From JALNZF01 sp049793155 (lineage in GTDB: Bacteria; Nitrospirota; UBA9217), in contig JBARBN010000179.1 in assembly GCA_049793155.1 (NCBI GenBank), positions 1 through 17,745 on the forward strand: a stretch of 17,745 bases of DNA, in the 5' to 3' direction. This document shows, piece after piece, positions 1-7,412 of the stretch. A model generated the notes under the pieces. It did no database searches. It was given only the letters and a program-made list of their open reading frames with translations, and was not told the DNA's origin. The position numbers were made by a program, and so were the translations under genes. Position 1 is the first letter of the stretch, and each line of letters opens with the position of its first letter.

Positions 1-21
1 GTGCCCGCAAAAGGAGGAACC

Positions 22-300
22 ATGTCACCCATTACCGGAACGACCCGGGGCGGCAAAACCTGGGCCCCGCAATTCATCGACTCGATCGATGTCCATAAAT
101 GCATCGGCTGCGGCCGCTGCTACAAGGTCTGCGGCTTCGATGTGCTGGAGCTCATTGAAAAGCCTTTCGAGGGCGAGGACGAATTCGGTGACGACATGGG
201 CAACAAGGTCATGTCCATCGCCCGGCCGGAGAACTGCATCGGCTGCGCAGCCTGTTCCCGCGCATGCACGAAGAAATGCCATGTGCACGTGACCGAGTAA
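22..300 (+). CDS. fdxB: nif-specific ferredoxin (ferredoxin III / FdxB type), 2[4Fe-4S]
   Basis: Small cytoplasmic electron carrier of 92 residues, thought to feed electrons to nitrogenase or to FeMo-cofactor assembly. The N-terminus has the TTRGGKTWAPQF block typical of nif-specific ferredoxin III. Two cluster-binding motifs are visible: C27-x2-C30-x2-C33-x3-C37 and C72-x2-C75-x2-C78-x3-C82, with an extra Cys at 86. An acidic insert (about residues 43-62) separates them, as is usual for this family. ATG at 22 is chosen because an AGGAGG ribosome site lies at 11-16; the GTG at position 1 has no visible site. The upstream neighbour is outside the window. nifB downstream supports a nif role. 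The symbol follows family usage and the exact electron partner is inferred. Confidence 0.85.
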   Translation: MSPITGTTRGGKTWAPQFIDSIDVHKCIGCGRCYKVCGFDVLELIEKPFEGEDEFGDDMGNKVMSIARPENCIGCAACSRACTKKCHVHVTE

Positions 301-307
301 TTGCTTG

Positions 308-357
308 ACCCTCACTCCCCGTCCTTTTCCCCCAGGGGAGAGGAGGGAGGTGAGGGT
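308..357. repeat. GC-rich inverted repeat after fdxB
   Basis: The ends read ACCCTCAC and GTGAGGGT, with pyrimidine-rich and purine-rich halves between, so the whole segment folds into one imperfect hairpin. It starts 8 nt after the fdxB stop. There is no T-run behind it, so it is more likely a dispersed intergenic repeat or an mRNA-stabilising hairpin than a classical intrinsic terminator. Confidence 0.6.
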
Positions 358-468
358 ATTCGATGATCATGCATAATACCATTTACCCCGTCCATTTCGA
401 AGATATCAGTCACTGCTTTAGAAGACCTTCATAGGAACGGCATTGGGACTCTGATCCGACCTCGAAAT

Positions 469-484
469 AGTCAACTGCCTAATA
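469..484 (+). promoter_or_regulatory. candidate upstream activator site of the nifB promoter
   Basis: The sequence fits RRTCANNNGCCTAWWA, also found upstream of the sigma-54 promoters at 10109, 13785 and 14996. Here the core TAGTCA-N2-TGCCTA (starting at 468) is an imperfect 14-bp palindrome, nearly identical to the copy at 14865. It lies near -114 relative to the inferred start site, a normal enhancer distance for a sigma-54 activator. The activator is unknown. Confidence 0.45.
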
Positions 485-556
485 ACCTTGCAGCTTCATT
501 GCCCCCCGCGCTCTCATTTTGCGAATGAACTCCTTGAAAAACAACATGCAATATCC

Positions 557-572
557 TGGCAATGATATTGCT
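557..572 (+). promoter_or_regulatory. sigma-54 (-24/-12) promoter of nifB
   Basis: TGGCAAT-N4-TTGCT matches the RpoN consensus TGGCAYR-N4-TTGCW except for two bases next to the invariant core. GG (558-559) and GC (570-571) are 12 nt apart, the required spacing. The inferred start is near 583, giving a leader of about 22 nt to ATG 605. The promoter sits inside a perfect 8-bp inverted repeat, GCAATATC (548-555) and GATATTGC (564-571), whose right arm overlaps the -12 element. Confidence 0.85.
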
Positions 573-604
573 ATTGTTATGCGTATGAGATCAGGGAGGA
601 AGCC

Positions 605-1495
605 ATGAACAATAGCGAACCAACCAACAAGAACTTTATCAAAACGCATCCCTGCTTTACCGAGGAGGCCCACACCAGGTTCAGCAGGGCACATTTATCG
701 GTCGCTCCCGCATGCAATATCCAGTGTCGCTATTGCATACGAAAATACGACTGCGCCAACGAGTCGAGGCCCGGCATCACGAGCAAGGTGCTCACCCCGG
801 ATGAGGCCGTTGAGCGGACCAGGGTGCTCGTCGAGCGAAGCGACCGCCTCAGCGTCGTCGGTATCGCGGGCCCCGGAGATCCTCTCGCGAATGCCGCCAC
901 GTATGTAACCATGGGGAAGATCCATTCAGAGTTCCCTGATCTTACTCTTTGCGTATCGACGAATGGCCTTCTTCTGCCGGAAAGGCTGGAGCAGCTCATT
1001 GCGTCGGGCGTGCGCAGTCTGACCGTCACGATCAACGCGGTAACGCCGGAGATGGCGGAGAAGGTCTACCAATGGGTGAGCTACCAGGGAAAGCGATACG
1101 AAGGCAAGGCGGCGGCGGAACTGCTTCTGGGGAAGCAGTGGCAGGGCCTTGAAATGGCCGTACAAGCCGGACTTGTGGTAAAGGTCAATACGGTCTACAT
1201 CCCCGGCGTGAACGACCATGAGATCCCGCTGATCGCAGAACAGGCCGGAAAGCTCGGGGCGGAGATCATGAACATCCTGCCGCTTATACCCCAGGCGGAA
1301 TTTACGGAGCTCAAGCGGCCTTCTCATGCAGAGATCACCAGGATGCGTGAGGCATGCCGTCCGTTTATCAAGCAAATGACCCACTGCAAGCAATGCAGGG
1401 CTGATGCCTGCGGCATCCTCGGCGAGGACAAGGACATGGAGCTTGAGGTGCTGATGACCCGCATCGGCGAGGAATACAATGAAATGGTGTGCTGA
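605..1495 (+). CDS. nifB: NifB, radical SAM FeMo-cofactor precursor (NifB-co) synthase, short form
   Basis: Cytoplasmic radical SAM enzyme that fuses two [4Fe-4S] clusters and inserts carbide to make the 8Fe core of nitrogenase cofactor. The 296 residues open with HPCF (C17), then the SAM-cluster motif C37-x3-C41-x2-C44 in a typical NifB block (CNIQC..C.RKYDC.NESRPG.TS). The C-terminal HCKQCRADACG block (C261, C264) is the other family hallmark. Position 269 is Cys where many homologues, as I recall, carry Val. There is no C-terminal NifX-like domain, as in many anaerobes and archaea. ATG 605 follows AGGGAGG (593-599) at good spacing. It is the first gene of a sigma-54 operon with the HesA-like gene, whose start lies 3 nt after this stop. 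Confidence 0.95.
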   Translation: MNNSEPTNKNFIKTHPCFTEEAHTRFSRAHLSVAPACNIQCRYCIRKYDCANESRPGITSKVLTPDEAVERTRVLVERSDRLSVVGIAGPGDPLANAATYVTMGKIHSEFPDLTLCVSTNGLLLPERLEQLIASGVRSLTVTINAVTPEMAEKVYQWVSYQGKRYEGKAAAELLLGKQWQGLEMAVQAGLVVKVNTVYIPGVNDHEIPLIAEQAGKLGAEIMNILPLIPQAEFTELKRPSHAEITRMREACRPFIKQMTHCKQCRADACGILGEDKDMELEVLMTRIGEEYNEMVC

Positions 1496-1497
1496 CC

Positions 1498-2244
1498 ATG
1501 CAGATCGAACTGAATAATACGGACCGGGAACGGTACCGGCGCCAGCTGATGCTTCGGGGTTTCACGGCCGAACACCAGCGCTGGCTCAGGAATTCGACAG
1601 CGCTGGTTGCCGGGATCGGCGGATTGGGCGGGACCGCGGCGCTCTATCTTGCCGCGGCCGGGATCGGCAGGCTCATCCTGGTTCACGCGGGGAACCTGAC
1701 CCTGTCCAACATGAACCGCCAGGTCATCATGAAAAATAAGATGATCGGCAAAAGCAGAGTGGTCCAGGCGAAGAAGACTCTTCAGGAGATGAACCCTGAT
1801 GTGGAGATCGAGACTGTCGATGAGCGGATCACGCCAGCGAATGTCGAAAACCTGATCCGGACCGCCCGGATCGCGCTGTCCGCGCGGCCCAACTTCAGCG
1901 AACGGCGCGCCCTGAACAGGGCCTGCATCGAGAAGGGCATTCCCATGGTCGAGGCGGCCATGAATGGAATGGAAGGATATCTCTTCAATGTGCTGCCGGG
2001 GGTGTCGTCCTGCATTCATTGCGTCTATCCTGAGGATGATCCCTCGTGGCAAGAGATGGGGTTCCCCGTTCTGGGCGCTGTATCGGGTATGCTGGGCTGC
2101 ATGATGGCGCTTGAAGTGATCAAACTGCTCACCGGGTACGGGAAACCTCTGCTCTCGGAGATGCTGGTGTTCAATACGTATGACATGGATTTCAGGAAGG
2201 TGCGGATACCCCGGGACGAGCACTGTGAGGTCTGTAGGTCATAA
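1498..2244 (+). CDS. hesA: HesA/MoeB/ThiF-family E1-like protein
   Basis: 248-residue E1-like protein of the family that adenylates ubiquitin-like sulfur carriers; HesA members occur in nif clusters and are proposed to help metallocluster or molybdenum handling. The nucleotide loop GIGGLG spans 39-44, SNMNRQ spans 70-75, and C172-x2-C175 with C243-x2-C246 form the expected zinc site. Two spots depart from MoeB: LVHAG (61-65) replaces the LDFD-type Asp pair, and ALSARPN (126-132) replaces the usual D-x-x-D-N segment, so classical Mg-ATP adenylation is doubtful. I cannot say whether that is typical of nif-linked HesA. ATG 1498 is chosen over an in-frame GTG at 1489, which would overlap nifB; there is no strong ribosome site, suggesting translational coupling. 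Symbol by family and context. Confidence 0.8.
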   Translation: MQIELNNTDRERYRRQLMLRGFTAEHQRWLRNSTALVAGIGGLGGTAALYLAAAGIGRLILVHAGNLTLSNMNRQVIMKNKMIGKSRVVQAKKTLQEMNPDVEIETVDERITPANVENLIRTARIALSARPNFSERRALNRACIEKGIPMVEAAMNGMEGYLFNVLPGVSSCIHCVYPEDDPSWQEMGFPVLGAVSGMLGCMMALEVIKLLTGYGKPLLSEMLVFNTYDMDFRKVRIPRDEHCEVCRS

Positions 2245-2278
2245 TAAGTAATCAAATTCCACTCAAAATGCAAGAATA

Positions 2279-2502
2279 TTTTGTCACAGAATGCACAAAA
2301 GACACATAAAAAAATTGATTTTTTATATGTACGCCGGTCAAAACCGGATAGCCGCGAAAGAACGCAAGGACCCCAGAGAACTTAAAACTGAAGTACACGA
2401 TTTTGGGGTTTCCTTTGAGTTCTTTGTGTTCTTTTGCGGCCAATCTGAGCAGTTACGATTTTTTTAAAAAAAGCTTTTCTTTGTGCTTTCTGTGACTTTT
2501 GT
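2279..2502. repeat. nested inverted-repeat (MITE-like) element
   Basis: Two pairs of inverted repeats are nested. Outer arms: 2283-2299 against 2480-2496, with 16 of 17 positions matching. Inner arms: 2351-2380 against 2411-2440, with 23 of 30 matching; four of the seven mismatches become G-U pairs in a plus-strand RNA. The arms have the GCCGCAAAAGAACACAAAG style of intergenic boilerplate repeat. It fills most of the hesA-nifV gap (2245-2553), where no gene and no sigma-54 site is seen. It could be a non-autonomous mobile element or a long RNA hairpin. No target-site duplication could be confirmed by eye. Confidence 0.6.
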
Positions 2503-2553
2503 GGCTAAGAGGTTTTTCCGGTTTGGCCGGGTTAAGAAGGGAGATGATGGACC

Positions 2554-2718
2554 ATGATGATATTCGGAATATTGGCATTTGCAATGTTGACGTTCTTCGT
2601 TTCATTTCTGATCGGACGGATGAAGGACCAGGACAAGGGAAGGATCGCGGTCTTTACAACGCTCATCGCCTGGGGATCCCTGTTGTGCGGGCTCTATCTG
2701 GCGAAAAATATCCATTGA
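2554..2718 (+). CDS. small two-helix membrane protein of unknown function
   Basis: 54-residue protein starting MMIFGILAFAML, with two predicted membrane segments (about 2-20 and 32-49) joined by a short charged loop GRMKDQDKGR (about 21-30). ATG 2554 is preceded by AAGGGAG (2537-2543), a good ribosome site about 10 nt upstream. Codon use resembles its neighbours. It ends 57 nt before nifV, in the same direction, so the two are probably co-transcribed. I recognise no family and assign no function. The membrane topology and ribosome site argue that it is real. Confidence 0.6.
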   Translation: MMIFGILAFAMLTFFVSFLIGRMKDQDKGRIAVFTTLIAWGSLLCGLYLAKNIH

Positions 2719-2775
2719 TGCAGAAACGATCTCCAGGTTGATGCATCGCACTTTTTGACGGAGGTGTCAGCCGCC

Positions 2776-3870
2776 ATGGAAATACTTGATACAACGCTCC
2801 GGGAAGGGGAACAATGCTATGGAGTTTTCTTTCCGATCGAAACGAAAAAAAGACTGGCCTGCCTGCTTGACGATATGGGAGTCGCTTTTATCGAGGTCGG
2901 CCATCCGGCCGCGGCCCCTTCGATACGGCAGGCTGTGGCCGAGATCGCAGCGCTCCCCCTTAACTCCCGCTTGATCGCCCACTCACGGCTGGACAGGGAA
3001 GAGATCCGAACGGTACGTGAGCTGGGGTTGTCCTGGATAGGCCTGTTCTCCGGCATAAATACCTTGAGCCTGAATCGGTATGGATTGACGAGACGCGCTG
3101 CATACGAGCGCATATCCGCGGCGATCCTCACTGCGAAAGAGCTCGGTTTGTCTGTCCGCTTTACTTGTGAGGACGCATCGCGCACCGATCGGAACGAGCT
3201 TGCTGAACTATACGGTCATTTGCGGGAGCTGGGCACAGACCGCCTGAGCTATGCGGACACCGTGGGAACGGACACACCTGCCCGCATTGCGGGTCTCCAG
3301 AAGAGCCTCTCCGGCGTCCTTCCCTTTGAAGCCCTGCATTTCCATTTTCATAATGATCTCGGCAACGCCCTTGCGAACGCGGTGACGGCGATCGGGCTCG
3401 GTGCGCAATGCATCGATGCGAGCATTCTGGGCATCGGAGAGCGGACAGGGCTTGTTGCGCTCGAGGACATACTTGCATTATCGAAACAGGGCGGGGCACG
3501 GCAGGAAAAGGTCGGACGCGAATATGAAGAGCCGTTGAAGGTTGCACGGGAGCTGATCTCTGGTTCGATCAACCAGCTCCATTTTAAGCAGCGAGCATTC
3601 GCTCACAAGTCGGGGCTTCACATTCACGGCATTTTGCAGGACCCAAGCCACTACGAACCCGAGGACCCGCTACTGACCGGAGGCAATCGATTGATCGTCC
3701 TGAGCAAGCTCATGGGCCGGGCCGGGCTACGCAGTGTGTTGTCCCGTTTCGACATTGAGGACAACGAGGGAAATCTCATGAGGATCCTTGATCGGATAAA
3801 GTCCGACGAATTTCTCGAAATAGCCGATGCGCAGGAAATAGGCGCCTACCTCGAACAATTCCGCAATTGA
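2776..3870 (+). CDS. nifV: homocitrate synthase (NifV type)
   Basis: Condenses acetyl-CoA with 2-oxoglutarate to give homocitrate, the organic ligand of FeMo-cofactor. The 364-residue TIM-barrel protein starts EILDTTLREGEQ (metal Asp5, Arg9, Glu10), has the metal-binding H190-x-H192-N-D of HFHNDLG, and the GIGERTG (219-225) and HKSGLH (277-282) blocks of the DRE-TIM family. VRFTCED and YADTVG resemble Lys20/Thermus-type homocitrate synthases more than isopropylmalate synthase. It lacks the LeuA C-terminal regulatory domain. ATG 2776 follows GGAGG at 2760-2764; an in-frame TTG at 2755 is less likely. The nif neighbours favour NifV over a lysine-pathway enzyme. No promoter of its own is visible. 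A short hairpin, GCGAC/GTCGC (3876-3889), follows without a T-run. Confidence 0.88.
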   Translation: MEILDTTLREGEQCYGVFFPIETKKRLACLLDDMGVAFIEVGHPAAAPSIRQAVAEIAALPLNSRLIAHSRLDREEIRTVRELGLSWIGLFSGINTLSLNRYGLTRRAAYERISAAILTAKELGLSVRFTCEDASRTDRNELAELYGHLRELGTDRLSYADTVGTDTPARIAGLQKSLSGVLPFEALHFHFHNDLGNALANAVTAIGLGAQCIDASILGIGERTGLVALEDILALSKQGGARQEKVGREYEEPLKVARELISGSINQLHFKQRAFAHKSGLHIHGILQDPSHYEPEDPLLTGGNRLIVLSKLMGRAGLRSVLSRFDIEDNEGNLMRILDRIKSDEFLEIADAQEIGAYLEQFRN

Positions 3871-3909
3871 TGCCCGCGACGACCGTCGCCTGATCATAAA
3901 TTCATCACT

Positions 3910-3937
3910 TGCTCATATAATAAACGGGACATTTTTG
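3910..3937 (+). promoter_or_regulatory. possible partial activator element upstream of the porin promoter
   Basis: TGCTCATATAATAAACGGGA matches 15 of 20 positions with the start of the 28-bp element before the SMR-amt promoter (9980). It lies near -141. The second half (GCCTAWWA) is not conserved here, so this is a weaker call than the other copies. Confidence 0.3.
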
Positions 3938-4024
3938 CTTAGCCAGCCTCATCCGATTACGACCCGTGGTGAAAGATGAAATTATATCAAGGGAATACGG
4001 AGTAAACACGATCTTTTTGCTTTG

Positions 4025-4040
4025 TGGCATATCCTTTGCA
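4025..4040 (+). promoter_or_regulatory. sigma-54 (-24/-12) promoter of the porin-permease operon
   Basis: TGGCATA-N4-TTGCA is a full match to TGGCAYR-N4-TTGCW, with GG (4026-4027) and GC (4038-4039) 12 nt apart. The inferred start is near 4051, giving a leader of about 105 nt that contains a 6-bp hairpin, GAAAGC (4078-4083) and GCTTTC (4091-4096). An IHF-like TATCAA lies at 3985-3990. The site places an outer-membrane porin and an amino-acid permease under RpoN control. Confidence 0.9.
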
Positions 4041-4155
4041 AAATATACAGGCAGTGAGGTTGTTGTGGACAATGTTCGAAAGCTCCGGAGGCTTTCATCA
4101 GAATGCCCTGCACTGAAAAGAAGCAGGTAAAAATTGGAATCATGAGGAGGAAGAA

Positions 4156-5331
4156 ATGAAGAAGATTGGTACTATTGTTGGTTTGAAGTTTGGGTTGATG
4201 ATGTTCTGTGCCATGATGGCGATGACCGCAACGGTTTTTGCGGAAGACGCGAAGCCGGCCGGCCCGGTCGTGAGCGCAGACGATCTCAAGAAGGCGTTGG
4301 GTCTCAGCATCTATCTACAGGGCGGATATACTTACAACGGAAATGCAAGCAGTCTCACCGGCGTTCCCGGCACTCCGGGCGAAGAAAATAATCTGCGGGT
4401 CTTCGACCACAAGGCGGACAGCTTCGGTCTTGACCTTGCACAGATCGTATTCGCGAAAGACCCGACCGCGGGCGTTATCGGCTACAAGGTCAAGATATCC
4501 GCAGGCGAAACGGCAAAATTCATTCATTCGGCTGGACTGGTTTCAAGCGCAGCAGACGATCCTTTCGACTTAACAGAAGCCTACATCAGCTATCTTGCTC
4601 CGCTTGGCAAGGGACTGAGGTTCGATTTTGGTAAGATGGTGACTTATTTCGGCGCTGAAGTGATCGAGGCGATAGACAACCCGAACTATTCACGGTCCTT
4701 CCTCTTCAACTATGCCATTCCGTTCACGCACACGGGCGCAAAGGCGAGTTATGTATTCAGCGACAACGTGAACGCAGCGTTGTTCGTGGTTAACGGGTGG
4801 GACAATTCAACGGACAACAATACGGGCAAGTCCATCGGCGCGAGCGTCAATATCTCGGTCGGAGATCCGTTCTCCGCGTACATCAACTATATGCAGGGAC
4901 CCGAGAAGACTGACAACAACCGCGACAACCGCTCGCTGCTCGACCTGGTGGCTACGATCAAGCCGATCAAACCGCTTTCGATCATCCTGAACTATGATAA
5001 TGCTCAGGAAGACCATTCGGCAACAGGAGGAGGCACCGCGAAGTGGTCCGGTTTTGCAGCCATCGTCAAGTATGACTTTAACGAGACTTACAGCATCGCG
5101 GTCAGGGGCGAATCGTTTGACGACAAGGACGGAGTAAGAACAACAGTCAATGGGGTCGCCGGCATCCCGCAGAAGCTGACCGAATGGACGTTGACCCCGG
5201 AAATCCGGCTTGCCAACGGTATTATCTTGAGGCCGGAGTACAGGCACGATTCATCGAACAAAGAGTCATTCGACAACGGCACAAAGAAGAAGCAGGACAC
5301 CCTTGCGCTCGCCGCAATGTATAGATGGTAG
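4156..5331 (+). CDS. outer-membrane beta-barrel porin (BBP2/OmpL-like)
   Basis: 391-residue secreted protein. A Sec signal peptide (KK, hydrophobic core, cleavage after Ala29 in VFA-EDA) leads into alternating amphipathic strands rich in Tyr, Phe and Gly, ending in a terminal Trp (MYRW), as in BamA-inserted barrels. The pattern FDFGKM..YFGAEVIEA.DNPNYSRSFLFNYAIPFTHTG resembles the putative beta-barrel porin-2 family. It probably lets small solutes into the periplasm. ATG 4156 follows GAGGAGG (4144-4150). It is first in a sigma-54 operon, 70 nt ahead of the permease with no terminator between, so the solute may be a nitrogen compound passed on to that permease. The substrate is inferred only. 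Confidence 0.8.
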   Translation: MKKIGTIVGLKFGLMMFCAMMAMTATVFAEDAKPAGPVVSADDLKKALGLSIYLQGGYTYNGNASSLTGVPGTPGEENNLRVFDHKADSFGLDLAQIVFAKDPTAGVIGYKVKISAGETAKFIHSAGLVSSAADDPFDLTEAYISYLAPLGKGLRFDFGKMVTYFGAEVIEAIDNPNYSRSFLFNYAIPFTHTGAKASYVFSDNVNAALFVVNGWDNSTDNNTGKSIGASVNISVGDPFSAYINYMQGPEKTDNNRDNRSLLDLVATIKPIKPLSIILNYDNAQEDHSATGGGTAKWSGFAAIVKYDFNETYSIAVRGESFDDKDGVRTTVNGVAGIPQKLTEWTLTPEIRLANGIILRPEYRHDSSNKESFDNGTKKKQDTLALAAMYRW

Positions 5332-5401
5332 GGATTTCTTGATCTGATAGGTATCAAAGTCCGTCCCAGACATGCGGGGGACAATAAACAAGGAGAATAC
5401 T

Positions 5402-7303
5402 ATGGCTAACGAACAACAACCAGTCACCAAGGGAACGTTGGGCCTGACCGGCCTGACCATGAACGCAATGGCCCTGATCGCACCCGGCGCGTTCTTGTGG
5501 CTGACCTTCCAGATGCAATCATTATACGGCGCACCGATGGCCGGAAGCGCGGTGTGGGCAGGAATTGTCCTGGCCCTCGTGCTCTGCCTCGCAACGGCGG
5601 TTAGCTACGCGGAACTGTCCAAGCTCTATCCGGGACCCGGCTCCTCATATCTCTATGCCGAGCAGGCGTTCCTTTCCAAGACGCATGCATACAAGTTCGC
5701 CCGCATTGCCAAGTTCATAACCGGCTGGGCGAGCCACCTCTACTATTGGGTGTACCCCGGGGTCATGGTCGGCGTTACCGCGCTCATCTCCGGATACCTG
5801 CTGAACCAGTTCTTGCCGGATACCTTCAGCGGTATCTATAACAGCCCGCTGTTCATGTTCCTCTTCTGCGTAGTGTTCGCGCTCGGCGTGGCTTACATCG
5901 CCTATCGGGGCGTGACGGGCACGACGGCGGTAAATGTTGCGATCAATATCATCCAGATCTCGGCGCTCCTCGTCTTCTCCGTGATCGCGATCGGCTACCG
6001 GGTCCAGCACCCGCAGGGTTCGCAGGCATTCCATCTGTCAAGCGGCGTGGCGGTGAACTATCAGGTCGCCCAAACGCTGGTGAAGGACGACAAAGGCAAT
6101 CCGGTCCCGGTCATGGATGCGGCCGGCAAGCCGACCATGGATAAGGACAACAAACCGGTCTTTCAGATGCAGGATGCAACGGATGAAAAGACGAGCATGC
6201 CGGTCATGGCCGACAAGGATGGGAAGGCAGTGACCGATTCGAAGCTTGCAGCTCCGTTCACGATCGATTATGTGGATGGCGCTGTAACGAAGGATGATAA
6301 GGGAATTGAGACGTTCAATTATCACAAAAATGCCGCATCAGTCGTTGCCCCGCACGGGTTCAACTTCATGTTCATTCAGGCGTGCATCGCCATCCTGATC
6401 CTGGTCGGTTTCGAGTCCGTGACCGCCATGGGCGATGAAGCAAAGCACCCGAAAAAGGACATCCCGCGGGCAGTGCTCCTTTCGCTCGTGATCCAGGGTG
6501 CGGTCTGTTACCTGATCGAATACTTTGCCGCAGGATATATGCTGAACAGCGGCTACACCATACCGAACGCCGCAGCTTCCGGCGCGCCGATCGGTGATAT
6601 GATGGTCATTGCAGGCACGTGGCTTTTCGGCTCCTACAGCGCGGGCAGGGCATTCATGCTGGTCCAGGCTGCGACCGTGTTCCTGGCCCTGATCGGGACC
6701 ACGCTCTCGTGTCTTTCCACGGGCGCGAGGGTGACCTATGCCATGGGCAGGGACGAGGAAGTCCCGTCGCACTTCGGCATGCTGCACGGCAAGACCGCTT
6801 CCCCCCATCGGGCTATCTGGGCGCTCGCGATCATTTCCGCGGTCATCGGCATTATCACGGTGTCCGTGTATCTCGGAGGCACCACGCCGGCGGCGCTGGA
6901 CAAGCACAATGTCTGGTACAGCTTCGGGATATTCGACCCGGCAACATATACGGCACTCCCGAATACACTCGTCATCATGACCTTGATCAGCAACTTCGGG
7001 ACATTTCTGCTCTATATGATCACGAACTGGATCGCGATGGTGGCCTTCAAGGAGCATAAGAGCTTCAACGGGATCAAGCATATGGTCATTCCGATCTTTG
7101 GATTAATCGCGAACCTGGCGTGCATGCTCTTCTATCTCATCGGACCTTTCACGGTCGCGGGCATGAGCTGGAAGGAACCGTTCATTGCCCTCGGCGTCTG
7201 CGCAATCTGGGGAATCTATGGGGCTTTCTACTTCCTCAAGAGTAGTAAAGCAAAGGGCAAGGAAGTTCTGCTCACGAACAAACCGGCTTCTTCGAGCGCA
7301 TAA
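5402..7303 (+). CDS. APC-family amino-acid/amine permease with large periplasmic insert
   Basis: 633-residue inner-membrane transporter of the APC superfamily (LeuT fold). The N-terminus LGLTGLTMNAMALIAPGAF gives helix 1 with its unwound Gly-rich part; YAELSKLYPGPGSSY (69-83) and GFESVTAMGDEAKHPKKDIPRAV (336-358) are family blocks after helices 2 and 6. About 12 helices are visible. Between helix 5 (about 177-199) and helix 6 (about 320-343) lies an unusual hydrophilic insert of about 120 residues (201-320) with loose Asp/Lys/Gly repeats (KDDKGNPVPVMD, DKDNKPV, DKDGKAV, KDDKG), predicted to be periplasmic. Most APC proteins have only a short loop here. ATG 5402 follows AAGGAG; an upstream in-frame start at 5372 is unlikely. 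Co-transcribed with the porin. The substrate is unknown. Confidence 0.85.
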   Translation: MANEQQPVTKGTLGLTGLTMNAMALIAPGAFLWLTFQMQSLYGAPMAGSAVWAGIVLALVLCLATAVSYAELSKLYPGPGSSYLYAEQAFLSKTHAYKFARIAKFITGWASHLYYWVYPGVMVGVTALISGYLLNQFLPDTFSGIYNSPLFMFLFCVVFALGVAYIAYRGVTGTTAVNVAINIIQISALLVFSVIAIGYRVQHPQGSQAFHLSSGVAVNYQVAQTLVKDDKGNPVPVMDAAGKPTMDKDNKPVFQMQDATDEKTSMPVMADKDGKAVTDSKLAAPFTIDYVDGAVTKDDKGIETFNYHKNAASVVAPHGFNFMFIQACIAILILVGFESVTAMGDEAKHPKKDIPRAVLLSLVIQGAVCYLIEYFAAGYMLNSGYTIPNAAASGAPIGDMMVIAGTWLFGSYSAGRAFMLVQAATVFLALIGTTLSCLSTGARVTYAMGRDEEVPSHFGMLHGKTASPHRAIWALAIISAVIGIITVSVYLGGTTPAALDKHNVWYSFGIFDPATYTALPNTLVIMTLISNFGTFLLYMITNWIAMVAFKEHKSFNGIKHMVIPIFGLIANLACMLFYLIGPFTVAGMSWKEPFIALGVCAIWGIYGAFYFLKSSKAKGKEVLLTNKPASSSA

Positions 7304-7331
7304 TCGAAGCATCTTAACAACCGCAATCACA

Positions 7332-7366
7332 GGACGGTCATTCACAAGAGTGGCCGTCCTTTTTTT
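7332..7366 (+). terminator. intrinsic terminator after the permease
   Basis: GGACGG (7332-7337) pairs with CCGTCC (7354-7359), with an inner CAC/GTG stem around an AAGA loop, followed by seven T (7360-7366). It separates the sigma-54 porin-permease operon from the kinase gene. Confidence 0.85.
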
Positions 7367-7412
7367 GAACCGAAGACTTTCAATTTCCGGATAAAAATGT
7401 TAAAGTGATTTT

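Larger units (their letters stand above)
301..604. other. fdxB-nifB intergenic region
   Basis: No gene is supported in this stretch of about 300 nt. From left to right it holds the hairpin at 308-357, a candidate activator element at 469-484, an IHF-like sequence at 524-536 and a sigma-54 promoter at 557-572 lying inside an inverted repeat (548-571). The ribosome site of nifB is AGGGAGG at 593-599. Confidence 0.7.

Noticed and set aside
301..560. NifA-type enhancer TGT-N10-ACA upstream of nifB
   Set aside because: No match seen by eye in the region, so activation by a classical NifA cannot be claimed.
308..2440. CRISPR array or phage element suggested by repeats
   Set aside because: Repeats are inverted and intergenic. 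There are no regularly spaced direct repeats, cas genes, integrase or transposase in the window.
2499..2741. 80-residue reading frame before nifV
   Set aside because: No family features, weak start, and it overlaps out of frame a better candidate (2554-2718) that has a ribosome site and membrane helices.
3926..3940. Second sigma-54-like site GGGACATTTTTGCTT before the porin
   Set aside because: The GG to GC spacing is one nucleotide short and the -24 box is poor; the site at 4025 is a full match.
6338..7081. Long minus-strand reading frames opposite the permease, also opposite nifB (1324-2223) and the kinase (8172-9062)
   Set aside because: Arg/His/Asp-rich translations with no recognisable family, exactly antisense to strongly supported genes; these are high-GC shadow frames.
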